Shown: positions 25,230 through 34,688, numbered from the stretch's first letter. The stretch is 40,984 nt of DNA from an uncultured Methylophilaceae bacterium (GCA_903863255.1 CAIPBJ010000018.1:1-40984); one strand, 5' to 3'. The notes: generated from the letters alone by a model not told the origin. Translations and numbers: made by a program.

Positions 25230-27494
25230 TCAGTCAAATTGTTTTCGAGCCAACCGTGCTGCATTTAAAATGACAAACAAGGAACTTGATGCCATCCCCA
25301 AGCCAGCCAGCCAGGCTGGCAGATACCCCAATACGGCAAGCGGAACGCAAATAGCGTTATAGACCGCTGCCCAGACCAGATTCTGCTTTACGATTCGCAT
25401 CGTCTTTCTGGCCTGTTCTATTAGGGCAGGCAGGCTTCCCAATCGTGCGCTTTGAACGACAAAATCACTTTTCGCCTGAGCAAGCGGCACCGCCTGACCT
25501 ACTGCAACCGAAACATCGGATCCAGCCAGGACAGGACCGTCATTCAATCCATCGCCTACCATCGCGACCTTATGCCCCTGTTTCTGTAATTCCTGTATGT
25601 GTGCTAGCTTCTGCCCAGGCTTGAAGTCGGCAAATAAACTAGTGATGCCGATTTTCTCTGCTACCAGTCTTGCAGACGAAAGGCGATCCCCAGTCAGCAT
25701 TTGAACCTCATAACCCCTTTCTTTGAGCTTGGTTATGGCAGCTTCGGCATCGGCACGAACTTCTTCTTCAAGGGAGAACATCGCCAGAAAACCACGATCA
25801 TCCGCCAGAAAGACATGCATACCCGGCACGGCATCTTCAGCAATGCCGCAATGCGCCGCGGAACCAAGCCGAATCGTCCTGCCATCGATCCCTGCTATCA
25901 GTCCTTCCCCAGGAACGTCTCTGGCATCCAGAATCGGCATCAGACTGCCTTCCTTGAACGCCCGCACGATCGCGCGGGAAACGGGATGCAAAGAAGATTG
26001 GGCAATTGAGGCCGCCAAGCGGAGCGCTTCGTCAGGATTCAGATGCTGCGATACTTTTATATCGGAAAGTCGAATACGATCCATTGTTAACGTGCCGGTC
26101 TTATCGAACACGATCGTATCCACAGAGGCGATCGCTTCGATTGCCTGCAGTTTCTGAACCAATATGCCCTGTCGCGCGAGTGACCCAGCGCTGGCAATCA
26201 TGGCAACGGGAGTAGCTAGGGAAAGTGCACAGGGACAGGTGACTATCAGGACCGCGACAGCGCCCATCAGCGCCTTGCCGGGATCGCTGTGCCACAGGAA
26301 AAGCCCGGAAATGACGGCAGCAACGATCACACCGATTAAAAAAGGTTTGGCGATCTTGTCGGCGATCACGGCCAGGCGCGGTTTGTCGATCGCAACCCTT
26401 TCCATCAGGGCAACGATCTGAGCATATTGTGTTGACGATCCAACCTTGTCTACCTGCATGATGACCGTGGCCCCAACATTATGGCTACCGGCGATAACCT
26501 CGGCACCGATATCTTTGTTAACAGGGGCCGACTCACCCGTCAACAGCGCTTCATCGGCACTGGTGTGTCCTTCGATCAGTCTTCCGTCCGCGGGAAATGC
26601 CTCGCCATTGTAGACGCGCACAACATCGCCGGGTTTCAGGCTTCGAATCGAGACCCTGACAAACGTGCCACTCTCGTCCTTTTTCTCGATCGTTCTGGGC
26701 AACCTGCTTATAAGTGCGTCCAATGATCCGGCTGTCTTGCTCCTCAAGCGGGCCTCCAGCCACCTTCCGGTCAGCAGAAAGAAAACGAACATGGTCAAGG
26801 AGTCGAAATAAACCTCTTTTCCCCACCATCCACTTGGCCAGAATGTCGATAACGTACTGACAAAGAAAGTAATCAGAATACCAAGCGCTACAGGCGAGTC
26901 CATACTGATCCGCTTCTGCCTGAGATCGGTTAACGCGCTTTCGAAAAACGGTCCACTCGAAAAGAAGATCACCGGCAGGGTAAGAACCCATGAGGCCCAT
27001 CGGAGCAGGTTCAGCATATCCGGTGCTAGATCACCCGACGTTGCAACGTAGACAGGATAAGAATACATCATGACCTGCATCATGCAGAAACCTGAAACCA
27101 GCCATCGCCACAAAAGTAGCCGGTTCTGTTTCCTTCTCTGGCTATCTGTCTCCATTCTCGGGTAGACCTGATAACCGGCATTGAAGACTGCTTTCATCCA
27201 TTCAGAGGGTCTAGTCCTGTCCTCGGACCACGCGATGCGCGCGCGTCCGCTGGTTGCATTGACTTCAACACTTACCACCCCTGCAACTGATTTGATGGCT
27301 TTCTCAACCGCAAAGGCACATGCGGCGCAGTGCATCCCTTCAACCGCGACACGCGATTCCCAAATGTGGGATTGCGGGCCGTCATTCTTTTCGCTGAACG
27401 AACTCCATTCGGATGCGTCATCCAATGCCACCAGGTCTTGGGGCAGAGTGCTACTGGATGGGGAGCCGGGCTTGGGTATGGTATCGATCTGCAT
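25230..27494 (-). CDS. ccoI: Copper-transporting P-type ATPase CcoI (cbb3 assembly)
   Basis: A 754-residue P1B-type ATPase that exports Cu(I) to the periplasm for insertion into cbb3 oxidase. An N-terminal heavy-metal domain (GMHCAACAFAVEKAI, CxxC) is followed by transmembrane helices, the CPC motif in IVTCPCALSLATP, the phosphorylation site FDKTGTLT, a GEGLIAGIDG loop and the hinge MVGDGLNDGPVLAGSD. About 47 unconserved residues precede the metal domain. The ATG at 27494 coincides with the start site predicted from an FNR box 42 bases upstream, and there is no Shine-Dalgarno, so the mRNA may be leaderless. An alternative GTG at 27431 also lacks a ribosome site. A generic copper exporter (CopA) is possible, but ccoS follows immediately. 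Confidence 0.95.
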   Translation of the reverse strand: MQIDTIPKPGSPSSSTLPQDLVALDDASEWSSFSEKNDGPQSHIWESRVAVEGMHCAACAFAVEKAIKSVAGVVSVEVNATSGRARIAWSEDRTRPSEWMKAVFNAGYQVYPRMETDSQRRKQNRLLLWRWLVSGFCMMQVMMYSYPVYVATSGDLAPDMLNLLRWASWVLTLPVIFFSSGPFFESALTDLRQKRISMDSPVALGILITFFVSTLSTFWPSGWWGKEVYFDSLTMFVFFLLTGRWLEARLRSKTAGSLDALISRLPRTIEKKDESGTFVRVSIRSLKPGDVVRVYNGEAFPADGRLIEGHTSADEALLTGESAPVNKDIGAEVIAGSHNVGATVIMQVDKVGSSTQYAQIVALMERVAIDKPRLAVIADKIAKPFLIGVIVAAVISGLFLWHSDPGKALMGAVAVLIVTCPCALSLATPVAMIASAGSLARQGILVQKLQAIEAIASVDTIVFDKTGTLTMDRIRLSDIKVSQHLNPDEALRLAASIAQSSLHPVSRAIVRAFKEGSLMPILDARDVPGEGLIAGIDGRTIRLGSAAHCGIAEDAVPGMHVFLADDRGFLAMFSLEEEVRADAEAAITKLKERGYEVQMLTGDRLSSARLVAEKIGITSLFADFKPGQKLAHIQELQKQGHKVAMVGDGLNDGPVLAGSDVSVAVGQAVPLAQAKSDFVVQSARLGSLPALIEQARKTMRIVKQNLVWAAVYNAICVPLAVLGYLPAWLAGLGMASSSLFVILNAARLARKQFD

Positions 27495-27528
27495 GCGCGG
27501 TATCTTACCGTCTACGGCAGGAAAGGTA

Positions 27529-27542
27529 TTGACTTACATCAA
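27529..27542 (-). promoter_or_regulatory. FNR box upstream of ccoI
   Basis: TTGAC-TTAC-ATCAA, one mismatch from consensus, is centred at 27535.5. The class II start would be 27494, the A of the ccoI ATG. TAAGAT (complement of 27502-27507) is a fair -10. The TGA stop of the upstream small membrane protein (27539-27541) lies inside the half-site. Confidence 0.75.
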
Positions 27543-27769
27543 TCGTGATTCGAGTTTAAATTCCGTTCACGCTTCTTCAACGATCGATTCCTTCTCCACT
27601 CGGCTATGCGTTTTCGCCTCAGGAAGAGCGTGATGAGAATGCCTGCCCAACCCAATGCCAACCAGGGAGCGATTCCGGCATAGATGCTCAACACAAGCAA
27701 ATGGGGAAAGGAGGTCGTCAGCACGAGGGGCAATAACACAAGTATCAGGATCAGCAGTATGAGTAACAA
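27539..27769 (-). CDS. Small hydrophobic membrane protein, unrecognised
   Basis: About 76 residues with no family I recognise. The first part is a leucine-rich helix (LLLILLILILVLLPLVLTT), then a second segment with LSIYAGIAPWLALGWAGILI, then a basic tail (RRKRIAEWRRNRSLKKRERN). This gives a two-helix membrane protein with positive charges on one side. I take the TTG at 27769 as start because GGGAGG (27775-27780) lies five bases upstream; a longer TTG-started frame reaches 27805. It sits between the Anbu gene and ccoI, and its stop is inside the FNR box of ccoI. Whether it belongs with the oxidase or with the Anbu cluster is unclear. It could be a spurious frame, but the ribosome site and composition argue for a gene. 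Confidence 0.55.
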   Translation of the reverse strand: MLLILLILILVLLPLVLTTSFPHLLVLSIYAGIAPWLALGWAGILITLFLRRKRIAEWRRNRSLKKRERNLNSNHD

Positions 27770-27819
27770 GCGGGCCCTCCCTGAAACCTTATCCCAACAA
27801 TCCAAAAGGCATCACGAAA

Positions 27820-28554
27820 TCAGTTTTGGCACCAGTCCGGATTGGGCAATGCCGAAAAAACCTTTTTTAGACCTTCCGACCAACCGTTACGGACCGTTGC
27901 ATAATACGGATCGCTCTCTGTAATCCTCTGCTGGCAGTCCGCATGAAAGGTATCGGTTCGATATAGCAACAGATCGATTGGCGCCGCCACGGATATATTA
28001 CTTCGTATGGTTGAATCAAATGAGATCAAGATGCATTTGACGGCATCCATCATATCCGTGTTGTATTTAACCACCCGGTCAATGATCGGTTTACCATACT
28101 TTGTCTCACCGATTTGGAAGTATGGCGTTTCCCTGCAAGTCTCGATGAAATTCCCCGCCGCATAGACATTGAACAGCCTTGGCTTTTCACCTTTGATCTG
28201 GCCTGATAACAAGATACTCGCATTAAAATCGGTACTGTGATTCTTCAGGTGTTCTGCATCGCGCTCAAAGACTTTCCTCAACTCGTCTCCAACCAGCTTG
28301 GCAGCCTCGAACATTGTCGTGACATTCGAAAGATGCACACCCTCATCCTTGACGATTGCCTCCCTAAGGCTATTCACAACAGCCTGTGATATCGCAAGAT
28401 TGCCTGCTGTTAGTATAGTGATCACTCGCTCACCACGATCCTCGAAAATGTTCATCTTAGGAAAGATGGCAACCTGATCCACGCCCGCGTTCGTTCGGGT
28501 ATCAGAAGCAAGCACCAGTCCTTCATCCAGTAAAAGTGCGACGCAATAAGTCAT
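27820..28554 (-). CDS. Anbu proteasome-like peptidase
   Basis: A 244-residue Ntn-hydrolase of the Anbu (ancestral beta subunit, COG3484) family. After removal of Met1 the N-terminal threonine (MTYCVALLLDEG) becomes the nucleophile. The Asp in GLVLASDTRTNAG (D18) and the Lys in FPKMN (K33) match the Thr1-Asp17-Lys33 proteasome triad. SDTRTNAGVDQ is the Anbu hallmark. In known Anbu proteins the subunits assemble into open spiral or lock-washer rings, and the substrate is not established. It is divergent from a transglutaminase/ATP-grasp/alpha-E operon, the usual Anbu context. HslV and true 20S beta subunits are less likely: no HslU or alpha subunit is nearby. Confidence 0.93.
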   Translation of the reverse strand: MTYCVALLLDEGLVLASDTRTNAGVDQVAIFPKMNIFEDRGERVITILTAGNLAISQAVVNSLREAIVKDEGVHLSNVTTMFEAAKLVGDELRKVFERDAEHLKNHSTDFNASILLSGQIKGEKPRLFNVYAAGNFIETCRETPYFQIGETKYGKPIIDRVVKYNTDMMDAVKCILISFDSTIRSNISVAAPIDLLLYRTDTFHADCQQRITESDPYYATVRNGWSEGLKKVFSALPNPDWCQN

Positions 28555-28583
28555 GTTAGTAAACTATCTCTAAGTAAAAATCC

Positions 28584-28613
28584 ATCATACTTTAAGCAAG
28601 ATTGACGTAACAA
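28584..28613 (-). promoter_or_regulatory. Candidate sigma-70 promoter of the Anbu gene
   Basis: On the minus strand TTGTTA (28608-28613) is followed after 18 bases by TATGAT (28584-28589), 5/6 to the -10 consensus. The start site would be near 28577, about 23 bases before the ATG. Confidence 0.55.
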
Positions 28614-28700
28614 TAAAAAATACGAAATTTTGAAAAAAAATATCGGAAATCCTTTGAATTGGCATTTTTAGCTAAATCCAGCCGGTTTTGAACAAATTAG

Positions 28701-28717
28701 TTGGCATAATTCATGCA
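28701..28717 (+). promoter_or_regulatory. Sigma-54-like -24/-12 element before the transglutaminase operon
   Basis: TTGGCATAATTCATGCA has GG and GC twelve bases apart, matching the RpoN layout (TGGCAC-N5-TTGCA) at most core positions. A start near 28727 would leave about 85 bases to the ATG. No activator site is identified. A chance match in this AT-rich gap is possible. Confidence 0.4.
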
Positions 28718-28812
28718 TCTGATGGATGATAAAGAATCTCCCCCTGAATCAGGGTGTCATAGCAGTACTGGCTAGGACTCGAAACCCCGAATAAATCAAA
28801 AAAGGAAGCCAG

Positions 28813-31800
28813 ATGGCCATTCGCGTTGCCCTTCATCATAGAACAAGCTACAAGTTCGATCGATTCGTGAACCTATCGCCTCACGAGGTCAGATTGAAAC
28901 CTGCTGCGCATGCAAGAACCCCAATATTGTCCTATTCCCTTAGCGTCAATCCGGAAAATCACTTCATCAACTGGCAGCAGGACCCCTACGGCAATTACAT
29001 CGCGCGCTTCGTATTCCCCGAAAAAGTGCAGGCTCTCGATTTTACGGTCGATTTGGTTGCAGACATGACGGTGATCAATCCTTTTGATTTCTTTGTGGAA
29101 AAGTATGCCGAACACTTTCCCTTCAATTATTCGGAACAACTTGAGTACGAACTTGGTGCATATTTAAAACCCGACCCAATGGGAAGCCTGCTTTCATCCT
29201 GGCTAGAATCAGCAAAAAAGGAACTTATAAGCGAAAAGAACGGCATTGCCAATTTCCTCGTTGCCCTTAACCAGAGACTTCAAGGCGACATAGGTTATCT
29301 TGTCAGAATGGAGCCTGGTGTCCAGACGCCAGAGGAAACCCTTGCAAAACGAACCGGATCCTGCCGGGACAGTGCGTGGCTGCTTGTCCAGATTTTGCGA
29401 AATCTTGGACTGGCCTCCCGATTCGTATCGGGATACCTCATCCAGCTTACAGCGGACATCAAGGCTCTGGATGGGCCTAGCGGGACCACCGTTGACTTCA
29501 CGGACCTTCATGCCTGGACAGAGGTCTACATTCCGGGCGCAGGATGGATCGGGATGGATCCGACTTCAGGGTTGCTTACAGGTGAAGGCCACATCCCGCT
29601 TGCATGCACGGCGATCCCCTCCTCGGCAGCTCCCGTAACCGGGTTTACCGATGTCTGCGAGGTGACATTCGAGCACGAGATGAAAGTGATTCGGATCCAC
29701 GAAGACCCTCGCGTGACCAAACCTTACAGTGAAAGTGATTGGGCTAAGATCGACAAACTGGGTAACAAGGTCGATTCTGACCTGAAAAAACAGGATGTCC
29801 GGCTAACTCAAGGCGGCGAACCCACCTTTGTCTCCATCGACGACATGGATGGACCTGAATGGAACACGTTGGCGCATGGAGACAAAAAACGTGAACTGGC
29901 CGGCGTGCTAGCCTGTCGATTGAAGGAGCATTTCGCCAAAGGCGGCATGCTTCATTTCGGACAGGGCAAATGGTATCCCGGAGAGCCCCTTCCGCGCTGG
30001 GCCATCAACATATACTGGCGTGTCGATGGCAAGCCGATATGGAAGAATGCCGATTTGTTTTCAAATGAAAAAATCCCTGACAACTACCTCTCCGTACATT
30101 CCCTACAATTCGCAGAGGAACTTGCCGAACAGCTTGGATTTCCAAAATCCTGTATCGTCCCGGCATATGAAGACATCCTCAAGCAGACGCAAATTGAGGA
30201 ATCGCTCCCCGAGAACATCGACCCGCTTAAAGCCAATCTGAATGACAGTGAAGAACGTCGTCGTCTGGCTAGGCTTCTCGAGAGCGGACTTGGTTCTGTT
30301 GTAGGTTACGTCATGCCCATCAAGCCTATCAGTGTTTCCAAAAGAAAGAGCGAATGGTTAACCAGCAAATGGCCGCTCAAGCGCGAACACCTTTACCTGC
30401 TGACCGGCGATTCCCCTATGGGTCTTCGGCTCCCTCTTGCATCGTTGCCATGGGTCTTGCCTGAAGATATGGAGCCGGACTTTCCCGTCGACCCCTTTTC
30501 TGAACAGGAGGCGTTATCGAATTCAGAGGACATGGCACCGTCCAAAGTGGTCATGAAGCATAAATCAAGCAAGCCACTTCCCAGGGAAGTTATCCATACG
30601 GCACTGTGTGTTCAAGTGAGATCCGGAAGGCTTTATGTTTTCATGCCTCCGGTCACCCGGATTGAGGATTACCTTGCGTTGGTCACTGCCATTGAAAATA
30701 CCGCCGAGAAACTTGGCATGAAACTCTGGATCGAAGGCTACACCCCCCCCAGGGATCCGCGTGTACAGGTACTCAGTGTCACACCTGACCCAGGCGTTAT
30801 CGAGGTCAACATTCACCCCTCCTCCAACTGGAAAGAACTGGTCTCAAAAGTTAGCACCCTTTACGATGAAGCGAGACTATGCAGATTGGGCACGGAGAAA
30901 TTCATGCTGGACGGCCGCCATACCGGGACAGGGGGAGGCAATCATGCGACACTGGGCGGGGCAACGGCAACAGACAGCCCCATGCTTCGCCGGCCTGACC
31001 TTTTGAAGAGTCTGATCACCTATTGGCAAAACCACCCTTCACTTTCCTATCTCTTTTCAGGTACGTTCATTGGTCCGACAAGCCAGTCACCTCGAGTGGA
31101 TGAAGCGCGTGATGACAATCTTTATGAACTTGGCATCGCCTTTCAGGAAATGGAACGTGTCTTGCCTGACACCAAGGAAAGCGACAAGCCTTGGCTCGTT
31201 GATAGGTTATTGAGAAATCTGCTCGTCGACCTTACCGGGAATACGCATCGAACCGAATTTTCGATCGACAAGCTCTACTCCCCCGATGGCCCTACAGGGC
31301 GTCTAGGACTTGTGGAGTTTCGCGCCTTCGAAATGCCTCCCCATGCCCGAATGAGCTTACTTCAAAGCCTGCTTCTGAGGGCACTCGTTGCCTGGTTCTG
31401 GCGCGAGCCATACAAAGGCAAGCTCATCCATTGGGGAACGGAACTTCACGACCGATGGATGTTACCCCATTTCGTAGCTCAGGATATCGCTGACGTCGTT
31501 AAGGAGCTTCAGGGTGCCGGTTACGAATTCAAGAGCCACTGGTTCGATCCGTTCGTCGAATTCAGATTCCCTCGCTACGGTACGGTGACCTATCATGGCG
31601 TTGAACTTGAATTGCGACAGGCAATCGAACCCTGGAACGTGCTTGGTGAAGAGGTAAGTACCGGTGGTACTGCCCGCTACGTGGATTCTTCAGTTGAAAG
31701 AATGCAGTTGCGCGTAAGGGGTCTCACGGATGGCCGTCATGTCGTGACCTGCAATGGACGCCCGCTTCCCCTGCAGCCGACCGGGATTGCGGGTGAGTAC

Positions 31801-32112
31801 GTGGCCGGCGTGCGTTTCCGCGCGTGGAATCCCTGGTCAGCGCTCCATCCGACCATTGGCGTACATGCACCCCTTGTTTTTGATCTGGTCGATAAATGGA
31901 GTGGCCGTGCGATCGGGGGGTGCACCTACCATGTATCGCATCCCGGAGGCCGCAATTACGCCAGCTTCCCTGTCAATGCCAACGAGGCGGAAGCAAGGCG
32001 TTTCGCACGCTTCTGGAATCATGGCCACACACCGGGTCCGGTCACGGTCAAAGAAGAGTTTCGCAACCCAAGATTTCCTTTTACTCTAGACCTAAGGTGG
32101 CAAGCCGTTTAA
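28813..32112 (+). CDS. Transglutaminase-like protein fused to DUF2126
   Basis: A 1099-residue cytoplasmic protein. Residues 1-100 are a bacterial transglutaminase N-terminal domain (MAIRVALHHRTSYKFDRFVN, LSPHEVRLKP). A papain-like transglutaminase core follows with C184 (KRTGSCRDSAWLLVQILR), H233 (DLHAWTEVYIPGAGWIGMD) and D249 (GMDPTSG). From about 300 onward the sequence is DUF2126 (COG4196), with LTQGGEPTFVSIDD, GKWYPGEPLPRWA, GGNHATLGGATATDSPMLRR and SYLFSGTFIGPTSQSPRVDEAR. AGGAAG lies before the ATG. It begins the operon that continues with the ATP-grasp/alpha-E fusion and a second transglutaminase. Family members are predicted to cleave or form amide bonds in a small peptide product, which is inference. 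Confidence 0.92.
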   Translation: MAIRVALHHRTSYKFDRFVNLSPHEVRLKPAAHARTPILSYSLSVNPENHFINWQQDPYGNYIARFVFPEKVQALDFTVDLVADMTVINPFDFFVEKYAEHFPFNYSEQLEYELGAYLKPDPMGSLLSSWLESAKKELISEKNGIANFLVALNQRLQGDIGYLVRMEPGVQTPEETLAKRTGSCRDSAWLLVQILRNLGLASRFVSGYLIQLTADIKALDGPSGTTVDFTDLHAWTEVYIPGAGWIGMDPTSGLLTGEGHIPLACTAIPSSAAPVTGFTDVCEVTFEHEMKVIRIHEDPRVTKPYSESDWAKIDKLGNKVDSDLKKQDVRLTQGGEPTFVSIDDMDGPEWNTLAHGDKKRELAGVLACRLKEHFAKGGMLHFGQGKWYPGEPLPRWAINIYWRVDGKPIWKNADLFSNEKIPDNYLSVHSLQFAEELAEQLGFPKSCIVPAYEDILKQTQIEESLPENIDPLKANLNDSEERRRLARLLESGLGSVVGYVMPIKPISVSKRKSEWLTSKWPLKREHLYLLTGDSPMGLRLPLASLPWVLPEDMEPDFPVDPFSEQEALSNSEDMAPSKVVMKHKSSKPLPREVIHTALCVQVRSGRLYVFMPPVTRIEDYLALVTAIENTAEKLGMKLWIEGYTPPRDPRVQVLSVTPDPGVIEVNIHPSSNWKELVSKVSTLYDEARLCRLGTEKFMLDGRHTGTGGGNHATLGGATATDSPMLRRPDLLKSLITYWQNHPSLSYLFSGTFIGPTSQSPRVDEARDDNLYELGIAFQEMERVLPDTKESDKPWLVDRLLRNLLVDLTGNTHRTEFSIDKLYSPDGPTGRLGLVEFRAFEMPPHARMSLLQSLLLRALVAWFWREPYKGKLIHWGTELHDRWMLPHFVAQDIADVVKELQGAGYEFKSHWFDPFVEFRFPRYGTVTYHGVELELRQAIEPWNVLGEEVSTGGTARYVDSSVERMQLRVRGLTDGRHVVTCNGRPLPLQPTGIAGEYVAGVRFRAWNPWSALHPTIGVHAPLVFDLVDKWSGRAIGGCTYHVSHPGGRNYASFPVNANEAEARRFARFWNHGHTPGPVTVKEEFRNPRFPFTLDLRWQAV

Positions 32113-32124
32113 TATGCTTTCCTG

Positions 32125-34686
32125 ATGATCTATTCCTTACTTAACCAGTACCCTGCCAGCACGGTGCGTCATGACGAACTTCTGGATTCGTCAGGCGAAC
32201 CTCGTGCCCACTGGAAAGAACTGCTTGAATCTTTGGATCTTGAACCAGAGGCGATCATGCGGCAGCGAGTCAATGCCGTCAGGAGGCAGGTTCGGGAGAA
32301 TGGGGTTACCTATAACGTCTATGCAGATACAAAGGGAGTTCAACGCCCCTGGGACCTTGATGTTTTGCCATTCATTCTGCCCCATGAAGAATGGTCCATC
32401 ATCGAGCAAGCGGTCATCCAGCGCGCCAGGCTCTTAAACGACATTCTAATTGATGTATATGGATCCCAGAACCTTCTAAAGAGTGGGCGCTTACCTCCCT
32501 CGCTTATTCACGGTCATTCAGGGTTCTTAAGACCGTGTCATGGAACCGACCTTCCAGGGAACATCGCCCTTCACCACTATGCAGTGGATATTGCCCGTGC
32601 TCCTACCGGACAATGGTGGGTTGTGGCCGACCGCACCCAAGCCCCTTCCGGAGCTGGATATACGCTGGAGAATCGCACTGTCATTTCCAGTGCCTTTCCG
32701 GAATTGTTTAGGGATCTCAAGATTCAACGTCTGAGCGGTTATTTTTCTGCCATGCGTGACAGTCTGAATTACTGGGGGCGTATCTGTGCGGAAAAACAGT
32801 CCCGGTCGAATCCGAACATCCCCCCACTCAGCGAAGGTGAGCAGCCACTTACAGTCTTGCTTACTCCAGGCCCTTATAACGAGACCTACCATGAGCAGTC
32901 CTACCTGGCAGGTTATCTGGGATTTCCGCTCGTCCAAGGCAGCGACATGACCGTAAGGAACGGCGTGGTCATGTTAAAGACATTGTCAGGCCTTAAACCA
33001 GTCCATGCCATTCTCAGAAGACTGGACGACGATTTTTGCGATCCGCTCGAACTCAATCCCGACTCGCTCCTTGGTATCGCCGGACTTACCGAAGCCACAC
33101 GAAGAGGCAATGTGCTGGTAGCCAATAGCCTTGGTTCCAATCTGCTTGAATCAGGTGCCCTGCTGGGATTCCTGCCTGAACTGTGCAATCACCTTCTTGG
33201 GCAGAATCTCATCATGCCTTCGGTGGCGACCTGGTGGTGTGGCGAACCCGCTGCACTGGAATACGTCGTCACGAACTTACGTGAATTGGTCATCAAGCCA
33301 GCCTATCCCCAGCTGCGTCAACGCCCCATCTTCGGTGAAGATCTGAATGCCAAGGACAAGGATGAGTTTATCAAACGCCTTCGTTCCAATCCTCAGAACT
33401 TTGTTGCACAGGAATTAGTCAAGATCTCGCAGGCACCCGTGCTCGCCAAGGACTCTGCCAAATCCTTGAATGCCTATGCTGTTGGGTTAAGGGTCTATGC
33501 CTGTGCGACTCCAAATGGCTATGTCGTCATGCCGGGTGGATTGACACGTGTCGCAAGCGGTTCCGATAGCAGGGTGATCACCATCCAGCGCGGAGGGACC
33601 AGCAAGGACACGTGGGTCAGGGCACCTCATGCTGTGAACCACACCAGCCTACTCAGGAGGACGACCTCAAGTAAAGACCTCGTTCGGGACAATACCTTCA
33701 TCTCCAGCCGGACTGTCGAGAACCTCTATTGGTTCGGCAGGTACAACGTTAGAAACAACCTTAATGCACGACTTTTAAGAGCGACGATCCTGTATTTCCT
33801 TGAATTCTCCTCGGAGCATCGTGCAATAGAATGGCCTACCGTTCATGGTCTTTGTGTATGGTATGGACTGATGCCAGAGAAGGAAGAGGAAGAGAAAGGC
33901 GAGAGTGACCACTCGCTTTTATCAATCGAGCTTAATGATCAGGAAATAGAGGATCAGCTTGTTCAGGCTGTATTCGCTAAAGACCAGCCGAGTCTTGCAA
34001 ATAACATTCAGTCCTTTTACCAACTTTCTTTCAATCTTCGCGAAAGACTTTCCGACGACAATTGGCGGGTCATTAACCAGATGACCCAGTCTTTCGCTGA
34101 TACGGGAGAGAACCCGACGATTGCAGACGCCCTGTCGACCCTTAACCAGATGAGAACCTCTCTAGTCACTCTGGCCGGTTTCTCGCTGGATGGCATGACC
34201 AGAGACCATGGCTGGCGGTTCCTGTCGATGGGAAGGCGCATCGAACGGCTGCAGTTTTTGTGCGTGCTGCTTCAACGCGCACTTACCATGCCCCCGAATA
34301 GTAACCTTGACTGGCTTCTTGACCTCACCGACAGCATCGTAACTTACCGTGCCCGGTACAGTGCCCAACCAGAATGGTTACCCGTTCTTGACCTGATCCT
34401 GATGGACGAGAACAACCCTAATTCCATGATCTTCCAGATCAAGGGGCTAATCAAATACCTGGCTCAGATATCCTTGACTTACAACAAGGGCGGGGATGAA
34501 CAGATGCTGGTAGAAAGACTCTACTCACTGGAATCGCTTGATCCGGATGCGACGTTCTTTCATGGAAATAAGGTGCTTTTATGCTGGCTTGAAGAAACCT
34601 ACCAAGCCAGTCTCAAAATATCTGATAAGCTTAGTCAGCGTTTCTTCAGCTACTCGGGTTCACAACAAGAGAGCAATCGCTATTAA
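32125..34686 (+). CDS. Circularly permuted ATP-grasp and alpha-E domain fusion
   Basis: An 853-residue fusion of two proteins that are separate genes in many genomes. Residues about 1-515 are a type 2 circularly permuted ATP-grasp ligase (COG2308), with NGVTYNVYADTKGVQRPWDL, VYGSQNLLKSGRLPPSLI, WWVVADRTQAPSGAGYTLEN and RVYACATPNGYVVMPGGLTR. From about 525 onward an alpha-helical alpha-E domain (COG2307, DUF403) begins at SRTVENLYWFGRYNVRNNLN. The ligase is predicted to join an amino acid or peptide to a substrate by ATP-dependent amide formation. It starts 12 bases after the first transglutaminase and ends two bases before the second, so all three are one transcript. Confidence 0.93.
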   Translation: MIYSLLNQYPASTVRHDELLDSSGEPRAHWKELLESLDLEPEAIMRQRVNAVRRQVRENGVTYNVYADTKGVQRPWDLDVLPFILPHEEWSIIEQAVIQRARLLNDILIDVYGSQNLLKSGRLPPSLIHGHSGFLRPCHGTDLPGNIALHHYAVDIARAPTGQWWVVADRTQAPSGAGYTLENRTVISSAFPELFRDLKIQRLSGYFSAMRDSLNYWGRICAEKQSRSNPNIPPLSEGEQPLTVLLTPGPYNETYHEQSYLAGYLGFPLVQGSDMTVRNGVVMLKTLSGLKPVHAILRRLDDDFCDPLELNPDSLLGIAGLTEATRRGNVLVANSLGSNLLESGALLGFLPELCNHLLGQNLIMPSVATWWCGEPAALEYVVTNLRELVIKPAYPQLRQRPIFGEDLNAKDKDEFIKRLRSNPQNFVAQELVKISQAPVLAKDSAKSLNAYAVGLRVYACATPNGYVVMPGGLTRVASGSDSRVITIQRGGTSKDTWVRAPHAVNHTSLLRRTTSSKDLVRDNTFISSRTVENLYWFGRYNVRNNLNARLLRATILYFLEFSSEHRAIEWPTVHGLCVWYGLMPEKEEEEKGESDHSLLSIELNDQEIEDQLVQAVFAKDQPSLANNIQSFYQLSFNLRERLSDDNWRVINQMTQSFADTGENPTIADALSTLNQMRTSLVTLAGFSLDGMTRDHGWRFLSMGRRIERLQFLCVLLQRALTMPPNSNLDWLLDLTDSIVTYRARYSAQPEWLPVLDLILMDENNPNSMIFQIKGLIKYLAQISLTYNKGGDEQMLVERLYSLESLDPDATFFHGNKVLLCWLEETYQASLKISDKLSQRFFSYSGSQQESNRY

Positions 34687-34688
34687 AA

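Noticed and set aside
28555-28812. AT-rich A-tract gap considered as an origin or small-RNA gene
   Set aside because: No DnaA-box cluster and no hairpin with a T run; the promoter motifs listed explain it adequately.
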